From Gorsachius magnificus (Eukaryota > Chordata > Aves > Pelecaniformes > Ardeidae): a DNA stretch of 64,000 nucleotides. The stretch covers positions 13,949,821 to 14,013,820 of the forward strand of contig CM067081.1 of the NCBI GenBank assembly GCA_034008185.1. Reading direction: 5' to 3'. The translations under genes were made by a program, and so were the position numbers. Below, in pieces: positions 11,201 to 22,700 of the stretch. The notes beneath the pieces are model-generated. The model saw only the letters and a program-made list of their open reading frames with translations, did not search any database and had not been told where the DNA came from. Numbering within the stretch: position 1 is the first letter of the stretch; the number at the start of each line of letters is the position of its first letter.

Positions 11201-13878
11201 TTTTGTCTCTTCAGTTCTGACCTTATTTTTTTAACTATATATGACCCCCAAGAAAATCTTCTCTTTATAGTTGTAGGTCTTCTGTGCCCATTCATTTAGT
11301 CAGTTGCCTTTTTTTTTGCATTGTTGCATCATTGTTGCAGTGGGGGAAAATTTTGTTTTTTTTCTCCCTTAAATTTTTGGGGGTTCCCCAATAAAAGACA
11401 TTCTGTCCAGTGCAAGAATAACTCTCTGGCCCTGAGTGTTATTCTGGTTGTACCTTGCTGGCAGGAAGGGAGAGACCTTTTGCACTGACATGCTGCATGA
11501 TCTACTACATAATGAAAATGCAGAAATTAATTTGAAAGCTGACTTCAAGGAAATGAAGAATGACGAGGGGTCCTGTTATGTAAAATCCTCTTAGCTTTTG
11601 AAATGTCAGTTTCAGTTGTCGTGACGAAACTGTGCATAAAGGAGGTAGTAAACAAAAGACCTCTAATGAGGGTGTACAGCATGAATTGCACATTGGGAGT
11701 GGGTTTCTGCATATGTTGATGCCAAGGTCCAATATTAGGAGGGCAGTTGCACTACTGGGAGATGTTATCATTGAGATAAGATATTAAAATGGTGTCCCAT
11801 CTGCTTATTTCCAACATCACTTTGAGATGATAAAGATCTCATGATACAGGCTGGAGGGATGTGGTGGTAGTAAGAAGGACAGGGAATAGGGAATAATTTT
11901 GCTTCCAGCTGGCAAAATCATCCTTTGTTAAATATTATCACCGCAAATTAATTGGCAATGTTACAAACATTCATGACTGTACAGCATGCAAGATGTTATG
12001 CAGGGCTGACTGGTGACCATTCTGGTCTGTTTAATAGTATTCACTAAAACTGTTTAATTGTGAAGTTGCCCATGAAAGTGAAAAAAAAAAAAAAAAGTAC
12101 TAACATGCTTGCAGTAGCAACTTTCTTTGAGTACACTTCTGCTTGTTTTAACAACAGATTCTACACAAAATCAGATAGAGTTTAAGAAGAGCATAAAGTT
12201 TTCAACATAACATGTGTATCTAAATTCCTAATGATAAACTTATGTAATACTCCCCGCACTATTGTTATTTATACACAAGCTCTGAGTCATCAAGGTTACA
12301 CAAATGTTTTGATTATTCTGCCTGGAGAGGAACATGCTCCCTCTCAACTCCCAGGTTAGCAAAGCCACATTCTCTGTCTCAAAGCTCAGGAGAGAGAATG
12401 AGAGAAGAGAGAACATGTAGTAGGTACCATGTGAGGATGCACCAGAATTGGAGGATATGGAAGTACACAGGGAGGCTTTAATAAGCAAAAGGAGACAGAA
12501 TACAAGAACCAGTCACCACGTGTTGGAAACAGGAAAGCATCTAGAATTTGCAATAGGGTACTTTCCATAGAAATAGTTGCTAATTCATGATTATCTTCTG
12601 TTGGAACTCAAGGCAAGAGTTGCAAGTTAGTAGTAATACTCTCTCTGATTCAGTTAGCAGCATCACTTTTAGCTTACTCCTTCTAAGAAACTAGAAAGAT
12701 AAAGAAAAGGTGCTTTAGATGTGTCTGGAGAAGAGAAGGTCAGTTGTTAACTGTAGGCATTTATAAATTTTTAGGGTTAAAGCCAGGCTTTTAATATTTA
12801 TTTTTGTATATTTAAGATTATTGCTATTGCTATTATATCTGTATATAGCAATATATTGTATTTATACATACATATATTGCATGTTCGTATAGGTATATTG
12901 TTGCTATTTTATCTGTATACTACCTGTATACAGTACAGGTATACACTTATACATTGTACAATGAAAACAGTGGAACTTTAATTACACAAAGGTCTAAATA
13001 TTTATTAAAAAAAATGGTTTAAACTGTTGTCTATTGTAATTTCAGATTATTGAGTACATTTACTAGATTTTGAGGAATGCTTGCGGTTCGTTGTATATAT
13101 GATACATAATCTGTAGCTGTATTAGTTTCAAAGGATATTCCTTAGAAATCACCAAAATAGTCACATGAAATGAGTCCTTAAATGTAAAAATATGCTTATT
13201 ACTTCCATGAGTTTGTATGTTGATTGAACTACAACTTTATAAACCCTATCTTTCTTTAATACTCTATTATTTTACTTCATGCTGTGAAAGAGATACATGG
13301 GTCAGTTATTGATCTGTAACTCATACAAGTTACTTGAAAAGACTCATTTAATTGCAGACTGTAAATATAAATATTACTTTGTAGGTCCATGAAACATATT
13401 ATTTATGCGGCATCCACTTTTTAAACAAGAAAAACCTCAACAAATAGTAATCAAAACAAAGAACAAAGCCAAAATCCACTACCTCCTTTAGATCTTGCGA
13501 CCAATGAAGACTTCAGCTTTAATCTCAGAAACATACAAGTTTTAAAAGATTATTCTAGGAACTAAAGAGCATTGTTACTTAAGGTAGGCATTTGAAGAAA
13601 AAGTTGATCTTCCACTATAAACTAGTAAAACTAAATCGCTATTTGAGAAAATGTATCAAATAAATGAAAGTGTTGATTCTATCTTTAAATAGATTCTGAA
13701 CTATTCAGTGATAGTTATCAGCATGCACATTAAAAATATGATCACAAACCTGAAGAAGTACAAATTTTCTGCACATGCACTAGCAGATTTGATATTCAAA
13801 ATGTCACTATGAGCCATGAGATATAAATAGCAGCTGACACGCGAATCTATCCAAACATTGGGATTGTAAAAAAAAAGA
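8273..13878. other. AT-rich non-coding stretch
   Basis: I see no gene in this 5.6 kb. It has AT-dinucleotide-rich parts (about 9150-9240 and 12808-12960) and poly-A/T runs (9092, 12081). At 11390 an AATAAA follows a G/C-rich snippet, which might be the end of an old retroelement, but nothing else supports that. Open frames such as 10578-10925 (minus) and 11505-11771 (minus) show no domain. Confidence 0.55.
12808..12960. repeat. AT-rich low-complexity tract with short inverted repeats
   Basis: Irregular TATA/TACA units dominate. Around 12916-12945 the motifs ACCTGTA and TACAGGT face each other and could form a short hairpin. No coding or regulatory role can be inferred. Confidence 0.6.
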
Positions 13879-14303
13879 TTCATAGAATCATAGAATATCC
13901 TGAGTTGGAAGGAACTCACGAGGATTATCAAGTCCAACTCAAATCTCCACATAGGGCAACCTAAAAGTTAAACCAAATATCTAAGAGCATTGTCCAAATG
14001 TTTCTTAAACAGCAACAGGCTTGGGGCTATGTCGACTTCCCTGGGGAGCTTGTTCCAGTGCTTCACCACGCTCTCAGTGAAAAACTTTTTCTTAATATCT
14101 AGTCTGAACTTCTCCTGACACAGGTCTAAACCATTCCCTTATGTCCCATCACCAAACAACAGAGAGAATAGCAACACTCTCTCCACTACCCATCATGTTG
14201 TATTTGTAAACAGCAGTGAGGTGACCCCACAGACTACTCTCCTCTAAGCTGAACAAACCTAATATCCTGAACTGCTCCTCATAAGTCATGCCCTCTAGTC
14301 CTT
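13879..14303 (-). mobile_element. CR1 LINE 3' end, first part (interrupted by LTR)
   Basis: The plus strand starts with TTCATAGAATCATAGAAT, the reverse of the CR1 tail octamer. It continues through the usual CR1 3' region (GAGTTGGAAGGAACTC, AAGTCCAACTC, a block resembling CTTGTTCCAGTGCTTCACCAC, and the end of the reverse-transcriptase frame). The element is 5'-truncated and carries no intact reading frame. It resumes after the LTR at 14899. Confidence 0.9.
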
Positions 14304-14583
14304 TGTCCTGGTTTCGGCTGGGATAGAGTTAATTTTCTTCACAGAAGCTAGCATAGTGCTGTGCTTTGGATTTAGTACTAGAAGAATGTTGATAACACGC
14401 TGATGTTTTTAGTTGTTGCCAAGTACTGCTCAGACTGCTCAAGGACTTTTTGAGCTTCTGCTCGGCCAGGTGCATAACAAGCTGGGAGTACAGCACAGCT
14501 AGGACCCAAACTGTCCAAAGAGCTATTCCATACCATAGAACGTCATGCTCGGGGGGGTTAGTTGGTCGGGCAGTTGCGGGCAG

Positions 14584-14641
14584 AGTGGTCGCAGCTCGGG
14601 CTGTGTGATCGCAGCTCAGGGGGGAGTGATCGCTGCTCGGG
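14584..14641 (+). repeat. Tandem triplication inside LTR, unit about 20 bp
   Basis: Three successive units share the core GTGRTCGCNGCTC followed by a G-rich spacer. The sibling LTRs at 24180 (minus), 34498 and 48443 (minus) have only one comparable unit (a GCAGTGATCACT-like core). It lies between the CRE-like site and the GGGCTGGGCAT block, so it probably falls around the transcription start or leader region. Confidence 0.6.
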
Positions 14642-14759
14642 ACGGGCTGGGCATCGGTCGGCGGGTGGTGAGCAATTGCATTGTGCATCATTCATTTTGT
14701 ATATTCTGTATATTCTGTTATCATTCTCATTATTGCTATTATTATTATTATTTTCTCTT

Positions 14760-14765
14760 ATTAAA
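14760..14765 (+). terminator. LTR polyadenylation signal ATTAAA
   Basis: ATTAAA followed by CTGTCTTTATCTCA is conserved in the sibling LTRs (for example 34921-34926). It is the probable polyadenylation signal of this LTR family. Confidence 0.55.
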
Positions 14766-14898
14766 CTGTCTTTATCTCAGCCCTCGGCTCTAACCTTTTT
14801 TCCCCTTCCCGATTCTCTCCCCCATTCCACTGAGGGAGGGGGGGGAGTGAGCGAGCGGCTGTGTGGTGCTTAGTTGCCAGCCGGGTTAAACCACGACA

Positions 14899-14935
14899 CC
14901 TTTCATCATTTTTGTTGCTCTCCTTAGGACAGAGC
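14899..14935 (-). mobile_element. CR1 LINE, remainder after the LTR insertion
   Basis: CCTTTCATCATTTTTGTTGC followed by CTCTCCTTAGGAC matches the continuation of the CR1 3' reverse-transcriptase region that breaks off at 14303. The 5' end of the CR1 is truncated here. Confidence 0.8.
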
Positions 14936-15885
14936 AATAAGGATTATGTTTTGTGAATTGAGAAATTCAGGTTTATGTATATGCTTTCTTTATGAATATT
15001 TATTTTCTTACACAATCTTGGGACTCATCTCACCCAATTTTAGATGCTTACAGTGTACCATATCAGTTCCTGAATCATTCACCTATGCCTCTTTCCATGA
15101 TCACTGGAAAGGAGTAGGCACTTTGAGGCACAATTAATCCTACCTATATGAACTCCTGGATCACAATTGCTTTTTTTCACTAGAAATTCTTTTTTCTCTT
15201 CAGCAATTAAAAAGGAAGTCTTCAGTGACTAGACAAGGTATGAATGTCTACCCTCTAGACATGTAAATGTGGGTAAGGAGAATCCCAAATTTATGCTCTG
15301 AATATTAACTTCAGCCTATTATTTAATCTCTGTAAGACAGTAAATACCATTACCAAGACTACTAAAAATAAGAGTCCAAACCAATAACAAACCTACCAGC
15401 TCAACACTGTTGGGAAAATATGATGAGCATCACTAATAGGGCAGGGAAGGACTTTATTCCCTTGCTATTCAGAAACAGTTTAGTGCTGTTAATTACTATA
15501 CCAGTGTATTTTTGCAATTCATTGACTTCATAGCATCATGAATTTAATGTCTGACAGGAACTTTTTCATAAATTAAAACTTAATTTAGCTAAATTAAGTT
15601 GTAGGAATCATAGAATTTTATCCAGCAACTCCTGCATCACACCCACAATTTGTGTGAACTCTACATCTCTTCGAAACCCCACCCAAATCACTCACAAAAT
15701 AGAGGGATTTTCTTATCACCAAACCACATTGAATTTTCAGTAATGGTGCAGTTAAGTATCTACCTAAAAAATGGTTTTAATATCTAAAGGAAATAAAAAA
15801 GAAGAAAGCCAGATTCCACTCAGAGGTACACAGTTGAAAGATGAGAAGCAATGGCTATAAACTGCGGTAAATTTTAGTTGTATCA
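14936..15885. other. Non-coding stretch without classifiable content
   Basis: No gene is seen. The part around 15040-15180 is less AT-rich and could be an old unclassified repeat. Confidence 0.5.
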
Positions 15886-15965
15886 AGAATGGCAGTGTTA
15901 AAGGCAATGTTAACAGTTGGACCTGATGATCTTAAAGGTTTTTTCCAACCTAAATGATTCTATAA
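15886..15965 (+). mobile_element. CR1 3' terminal fragment
   Basis: ATGGCAGTGTT, GTTAACAGTTGGACCTGATG, ATCTTAAAGG and TTTTTCCAACC match the 3' UTR end of the CR1 subfamily seen in full at 51786-51893. Only the last 80 or so bases are present and the octamer tail is reduced to ATTCTAT. Confidence 0.85.
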
Positions 15966-15979
15966 GAAGCAAAATCTCA

Positions 15980-16172
15980 GAATGAGTGGGTAATGACTGG
16001 AACAGGCTGCTTAAGCCTATGAAATCTCAGTCCTCAGGGACTTACACATTTGAGTGGACAAGGCCTTGCTCAAAGTGATCTAACTTTAAGATTAGTACTG
16101 CTTTGAGCAGATTAGTTTAGATGACCTCTAGAGGTCCCTTCCAACCTAAATAATGATATGAATCTGTAATTG
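15980..16172 (+). mobile_element. CR1 3' terminal fragment of another subfamily
   Basis: The sequence contains ACTGGAACAGGCTGC, CCTTGCTCAAAGTGATC, a TGCTTTGAGCAG block and AGGTCCCTTCCAACC, which is the CR1 end that lacks the ATCTTAAAGG block. It directly follows the fragment at 15886-15965 in the same orientation. Both are old and lack clean tails. Confidence 0.8.
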
Positions 16173-16279
16173 TAAGACCTGCTTCCTGTTTGTGTTCTGC
16201 ATTAGTGTATTTTCCAATCACTGGCTACTCTAGTGTGTTAAAGCTCAGTCTCCTACCAGAATTGTTTTTTTCCATGTAT

Positions 16280-17180
16280 CAGCCTGTAGACAATGACTTC
16301 ACAATCTTATTTTGGGTATACTTTGCTAGTTTCCCAAATCTGGAGTTGCCCTTGTAATTTTTCTCTATACTGTTTTTAATATTTCAATATCCCTTTTAAA
16401 GATAGTCACCCAAAAACGTGTGTAGGTACGCTAGTAAAAGTCTCTCAAATGCTGTACACTAATACAGCCTCCTTACTTCTATTTAATATTTTTCTACTTA
16501 TGCATCTCAAAAACATGTTCACCTACTTAGCTATAGCGTTGCCTAGGGAGCTCATGTTCACTTAATTAACTGCTCTTTCCTCTAAGTCCTTCAATGTCAC
16601 TGAACACCAGGACACCATTTCCCATCCTGCAAGTGTGACCTACATATTTTGTTCCTTGATGTAAGCCCTTTCATTTAGCTCTGTTAAAACATATGCTGTC
16701 CACAGAAAAGTAATATTTTTAAGCAATATAATTTAGTAGAGTTGGTCTTTCTGCATTACTTTTCACTCACTAATTATCAATTATCAGCAAATTTGACCAG
16801 ATCATTGATGAAGAGGTTGAAAAGCAAGAACTAACTTTTCAGAGGCATGTGGTTATACATCCTGTTGTACAATGACACTTCATTTGTAATTACTTCCTGA
16901 AACATTTTTCATAGCTGATATTTAAGCTTTATTGATTTTGCATAGCAGTATTTTCATCAGAATGTAAAGAAAGACAGGGACAACTACTTTATAGTAGTTT
17001 AACTGCATTATGTCAATGCAGTTATCAACTGCAGTTATAAACTAAACTTATAATGTAAAAAGACACCACATTTGTTTGACCAGGTACATTTTCCATAAAA
17101 CCTTGTTGATTGCCATTTTAATCATCACAGACAGAATCCCTTGTCGCAGTGCCATCACTGTGGAAAAAAAAAAGTGACTT
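16280..17180 (-). mobile_element. Ancient amniote CR1 relic
   Basis: The plus strand carries a recognisable but heavily decayed reverse-complement of a CR1 reverse-transcriptase region. Recognisable blocks are GGGAGCTCATGTTCA (16549), the CTAAGTCCTT region, CCCATCCTGCAAGTGTGACC with ATTTTGTTCC, GTTAAAACATATGCTGT, a CAGCAAATTTGACCAGATCATTGATGAA region, and finally ATTTTCCATAAAACC TTGTTGATTGCCATT near 17080-17125. The order matches the old CR1 lineage found in turtles and birds. No frame is open. The assignment rests on my memory of the consensus pattern, not on an alignment. Confidence 0.65.
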
Positions 17181-19202
17181 AATCTTCCTATTTACCCCCT
17201 TTGAATATTGTCAGACCAGGTACATGGCTTAAAAAATAAAAAAAAAAAACCCTCAGTGTCTAATGGAGCCTTTTATCAATATCATCTAAGTTCAATAAGC
17301 AAACCTGATTGTCATAAACATGAGCCTTCTTTCCACTCTTGACACTATGGAAATTTTGATATGAATAAGTGAAATGAGCATTTTTTTGTACATATTAAAA
17401 TGTAGTGGCTTCATAAGCACATCACTGTAACAGTGATGTTACTTGTCTTTTTTACCTTTTTGTCTCTTCACCATTCATTCATTTATTCATGCAATCATTC
17501 ATTCACTGGGGATGATAAGGAACATATAAACAACAAAACCTTTCATATTTTTTGAAAACATGCAGCAAAATTTCTTTTATTGGATAAAACATAATTAATA
17601 ACAATGATATAAATGCCTAAAATATTTGCACAGAAACAACAGAAATAGTTCTTTGAGATCAATATTCATTTTCTATATTATTGAGACTGGACCGAATGAC
17701 TTCTTAATTCTTGGAGACAAAAGGGACAGCCTATCCTTCCCTTGACTTGCTGGTAAAAAATTTCCATACGTGCAAACATTTAAAATTCAAACAGCAGAAA
17801 ATTGCTTCTGTGGTGCAGTAGCCTATATTTCTCTGTGATTATTTGGATCTGTGAGTTAAAATCATGTTAGGCTTGTGGTACATGCATAGATCAACTGCAT
17901 GCACTATGGCTAAGTCTCACCCCTCTTTTGGTCATACAGTCTAAACCAGATCTGCATGTGCCCAGCAGCCATTTCATCTTTGCTGTCCAGCAGCCTTGCC
18001 AGGCTACTGGTGATCTGAAAATTCCAGAAAAAAGGGGTAGACCGCCAATAAAAATGACAGACATGACATGACATTCATTTTCAGTTGTTTGGATTTCCCA
18101 GGGTACTTTCTTGTCTTATGTACAAAATTAATTTTTTTTATTAATTAATATCTAAAATCACGAATTGCAAGTTTTATAGGGCTTTTCCAAAGTCTGTGAG
18201 TTCTATGTTTTGCAAACACCTCTGGTTATCAATACTTATATATTAGAATGCAATGGACATCAAAGATAAGTAAAATGGAAAAGCACCAGTCAGTCTGACA
18301 ATCAAGATATGAATAAATAAAAAAATAAAGATCTGGTAGATTATATTGAAGGGTTTGAATAGGCTTCCAGCATTTTTAAAGAAGACAGGTCTTTAAAACA
18401 ACATGGTGTCAGTATCAAACTGGGGACATAAAAGGAAGTATTCTAATTAACTACATATAAATAGGGACATTAATTTACATGTAATTATTTTGTCCCTTTT
18501 AGTTCAGTGTCGCTTTTGAGAAAAAATGGCTGAATTAACAGCATAAAGTTTTACCGACGCCCTCTTCGATAAAGGGATAACTTGGAGGAATTGCTGAACT
18601 GGTGTATTAGGACACAACCAAACTGGAAAGCAGCCAGCTGACATCCTGAGAAGTCATGTAATAGCATACGTTAGGTTAAAGCAGATACCAGATATATTAT
18701 TCCAGATTCTTAAAGCTCTTTATTTTGAGACTGCTGGGAACACGCAGCAGAAAATCAGACTAGGTAATGTCAGAAATCTAGCTGGAATTTCAATAAAGAT
18801 CTTGCTGAAATCTCCTTGGTTCTTCATTCTTCAGATATTTTTCTTTATTATTATTACTTCCCCACTCACTCCCACCCCAGTAAATTGGTGTAATCTCACT
18901 GAAAATATCATATCGAAACTTTCTGGCCAGCATAGTAAATAAATCTCAAAAGACAGTCATTAACTAGTTGTACTGGTAAGCCTGATAGCCAAGGGACAAA
19001 TCTGAACACATTAGAGTGCTGTTATTAATTTGTTTTATATGTGTTCAGTACCATGTAAAATATAGTTCTACTCCAGAGATACTCGTAATCTGAACAGACT
19101 AACATAGCATTCAAATCCAATACCCTGCTCCAAATTAGAGACTTTATTGGAGTGACTGCTGTGAATATGCCTAGTTTTATCCAACCAATAACCTACAGTC
19201 AG
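17181..19202. other. AT-rich non-coding stretch
   Basis: No gene is seen. It contains an imperfect (ATTC)n run at 17472-17506 and several poly-A runs. Confidence 0.55.
17472..17506. repeat. Imperfect (ATTC)n microsatellite
   Basis: The tetranucleotide ATTC repeats with a few interruptions over about 35 bases. Confidence 0.8.
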
Positions 19203-19745
19203 TGTTGTGGTTTAACCCCAATAGGCAGCTAACCCCTACACAGCCACTTGCTCACTGGCCCCCAGCAGGATGGGGGGGAGAATTGGAAGGGTAAAAGTGA
19301 GAAAACTTGTGGGTTGAGATAAAGACAGTTAATATTTTTTTTAAAAAAATTGAAGGGGAAAAAATACCAAAGTGTGGGGGGGGAGACATGAGAAAAACAA
19401 ACGATGCAAAATAAAAAAATTACTCACCACCAGTTGACCGATGCCCAGCCAGTTCCTGAGCAACTGCAGGCCCTGCCAACCTCCCCCCCTGCCCAGTTTT
19501 ATTGCTGAGCATGATGTCATACAGTATGGTCAGGTGGGGTCAGCTGTCCCAGCTGTGTCCCTCCCAACTCCTTCTGCACTCCCAGCCTGGTGGGATGGTG
19601 TAAGAAACAGAAAAGGCCTTGACTCTGTGTAAAACCTGATAGCAATAGCTGAACCATCCCAACACTTTTGGTCACAAATCCAAAACATAGCACCATATCA
19701 GCTACTATGAATACATTTAGCTCTATCCCAGTCAAAACCAGTACA
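19203..19745 (-). mobile_element. Solo LTR (543 bp) with 5-bp target duplication
   Basis: On the plus strand it runs from TGTTGTGGTTTAACC to AAAACCAGTACA. GTCAG occurs directly before (19198-19202) and directly after (19746-19750), a perfect 5-bp target duplication. The GAGCATGATGTCAT block, the T-rich U5 side and the GTTGAGATAAAGACAGTTAA block are shared with the other members. The TATA position is degenerate (TTTTATTGC). The reading frame at 19517-19912 (minus) is incidental. Confidence 0.93.
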
Positions 19746-22700
19746 GTCAGTAAGTGTTTCAAAAGTAAAATAGTATTTAAGTGTTCACTATTAGTAAGAA
19801 CCACTATACTTTCAGCTGTCAAGAAAGGGTCCCACTGAGCAAAGAGATAAGAAGGAAAATCTGTACCAAAATCTGACTTTTTGCTGGAATAAAACCAGCA
19901 TGGCTTGCCCAAGCAAGAGGAATTTTAACTTTTCATTTCTAATGTGCAAGTCAGGATTGTGCTGCTCTACTATTAAAATCCAGTCAGTTCAAAGCCCGTC
20001 TGCAGAAACTGCACATTTGTAATTAAAATGAGATTAAGGTAATTTACTACTCTCTTTTCTGCTGCCCGTTAATTTTCTCTCAAAAGGAATAGCAGTGCAC
20101 TTCAGGAATCCAAGTGCACTAACTGCTAGGATGAAGTGAGGCCCCGGTAAATAATATAAGTGGACGTTATCACACCTTTTCATACTAATCTAGTAATTGG
20201 ATTGATCTGCTTCCGCTTAACAGTGACAAGGAAGCTAATGCTTTCTGAGATTAGACGTTCTGTGAGCTACCTTTTTAATAAAAAAGAGGATCCAGATTGC
20301 CAGTGCCTTAATATTTTCAACAGGCACTTTTCATTTATTAGTAAAAAAACCTGGGATTCATCTGACCACATGTAAGTCTGTATCTGAGCTGAGCACTAAG
20401 CTCCTCGTACAGCAAAGAGCAATAAGCATTTTAGCAGGCAGTTCACCATACATACAGCATAGCAATACAAATCATGTCCTATTTTTTTTTGTCTTTTTTT
20501 TAATTTTATTGTAATGAATAGTATATAGGAAGACGAGCTCAAGTGTAGACATCTACACTGTGGTCATCTAGATCAACATTCATAAGCCTAAAGATAGCTC
20601 TGTATTGGCATTTAAGGTGCCCTAGGGTATGTAAGGCTCACAAATATGATACAAGGTCTATGGGAGATTCATGTTATTCTCTAGTGATGGATGAAGGCTG
20701 TAGTGGGAAGTACACCTGACTTTGTATAAAAGCCCCAGCTGACTACAGTTAGGCAGCCAACTTGCACCCTTAAAGAGGATGAATCCCATCCAAGTATCAT
20801 ATTCTGAGTAATTCTCTACCCTTCGCTCTTCATTATTTCATAGCTCCTGTTTCTTGTTAAACCACACAGCTGAAAACCAATTCAATAATAGTAGTACGTA
20901 AATAGTACACATTATGTGGTATAGCATAGCAACAAGATCGTCATTTAACTCTGCAAAAAATTAATTTTCTCATTGGAATAAACTGTTGAGCCTTGAAGTT
21001 TATTCACTGTTTGTGTTTACTCAAAACAGTGCAGCATTACTATTATCTCTTCATTATGATTGTTGTATATAATTTTGTGTGACGCTAAAAGAAACTGTGG
21101 GATGAATATTTTGCTTTTCCATTGGGATGTACCAGCTACTTAACAACTGAAACAATAGAAAGTAATCTACATTCCACAGTTCATGCTTATTGTTCAGCCT
21201 ATTGAATAAATGAATGCATCTCTTAAAACGTGTTAAAAAATTAATCACCTTTAGGATGCACAAGACAATACTAGCTTCATTAATGCATGCATTCCTTTGG
21301 CATAGAATTACTGTATAATGCTTAAAGACAGCTGTTTCTCCAAAAGCCAGAGACGGTAGGACAGATGGATAGGCAGAGGGATGGCAAATTCCTCAGAGGG
21401 CTTTATCAACTGCTTGCCATTTTTGAAAGGTAGAAGATAATAATTTACAGTGTAGCACAGGTTACATTATACAGTCAATGTAACTAGTTAGACTTGGTAA
21501 GCTGATCAAGATTTTTAATACTTGCATTAATGCACTTACCCTCCTCTTCTGCTGAGGGAACCCATTTCAACATATATGTTCTATAACATCTGAAAAATAC
21601 TTTTTCAAGGACACCAGCCTCCATCTCTACAATAAAAAACAATCAAACAATCATTAAAAGCAACCCACATGACATTACAAGACACTGGAAATAACACAAA
21701 ATCCATGCTATATCCTTTCAGATCACTTCTATTGCTGCCCACATAGCAAACCTTTTGCAATTTATCAGTTGCTATTTGTGCCACTCTATGAAGTAGAAGA
21801 ATGAATGGGCCAGGCTTTTTGTGTTAAGAGTTCTCTCACTGAATACTGGGGTTTCAATATAAAATTATAGTTTATGAGCAAGAAAACAACCAAATGTGAT
21901 ACTCTGTAAAATTATAGAGTAGTTAGCTGTAACATAAATTTATTATTATGTAGCTATGTACAAAGTAAGTACTCCTCCATTCACTGTCTCCTTATTAAAG
22001 CAGCTTTTTGCATTCTCCCTCTTACTTAAACCATGATTCATGAAGCTGCCCTAGATACTGAATAGAGGTAAATAAAACTGTGCATGGGGGATATAAGCTA
22101 CAAAGCACACACAGGAATCCAAACAATAGAGTGTAAAATGCACATAACCACGTGGTTGAGCTAACACACTGTTCCAGCACTCCATGCACTCACAAATGCT
22201 TAAAATAGCTGTGGCTTGCTTTAAAAAGCAAGCTATTTCAGATTAAGTATAGAATATGAATATTGCAATGACAATTCAGACTCAAATGATTGACATAATT
22301 CAGTCCTACTCCAACTTTCCCTCAATATTTACAGCTAAGAACATTTATCCAAGAAATATTTTTCTTTTCCCTTAAAGCACAGAGGCAGAGGAATGCACAG
22401 ATTAAAAACCTCTATCATATTTAAAAATTATTCAGTTATGTGATTTCTTTAAAAATTGTGAGAGTAAAGAAAAAGTTGTGTGTCAGGTTTTGCTTCAGTG
22501 TTCCAGTCTTGTAGCCCATGTTCCTTCTGGGTGTATTTGTAGCAGGATTTTCATGACATGTCTTCAAACAAAGGATCTGGAAATACGTTTTAAAAAAAAA
22601 AAAAAGTTGAGAATTCTCTTGCATTTAGATTATGTCAAGGACTAAGGACTAAAAAAAATGCAAACTATGACACAACCCCTTCTTTTGCAAGAGTTATCAA

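Larger units (their letters stand above)
14304..14898 (+). mobile_element. Solo LTR inserted into CR1 (595 bp)
   Basis: The element begins TGTCCTGGTTTCGG and ends ACCACGACA, with TG...CA termini. The flanks are ...CCTT before it and CCTT... after it, a 4-bp duplication of the CR1 target, and the CR1 sequence reads continuously once the LTR is removed. The LTR contains a CRE-like ACGTCATG near 14538, a variant polyadenylation signal ATTAAA at 14760-14765 and a (TAT)n-rich stretch before it. It retains many CpG dinucleotides, which suggests relatively recent insertion. A block at about 14584-14641 is an unusual triplication of a unit that is single in its relatives. The open frames across it (14545-14873 plus, 14329-14691 minus) are not genes. 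Confidence 0.93.

Noticed and set aside
11341..11470. Possible LTR end with AATAAA at 11390 followed by a CTCTGGCCCTGAG-like block
   Set aside because: No matching second end, no target duplication and no related copy in the window.
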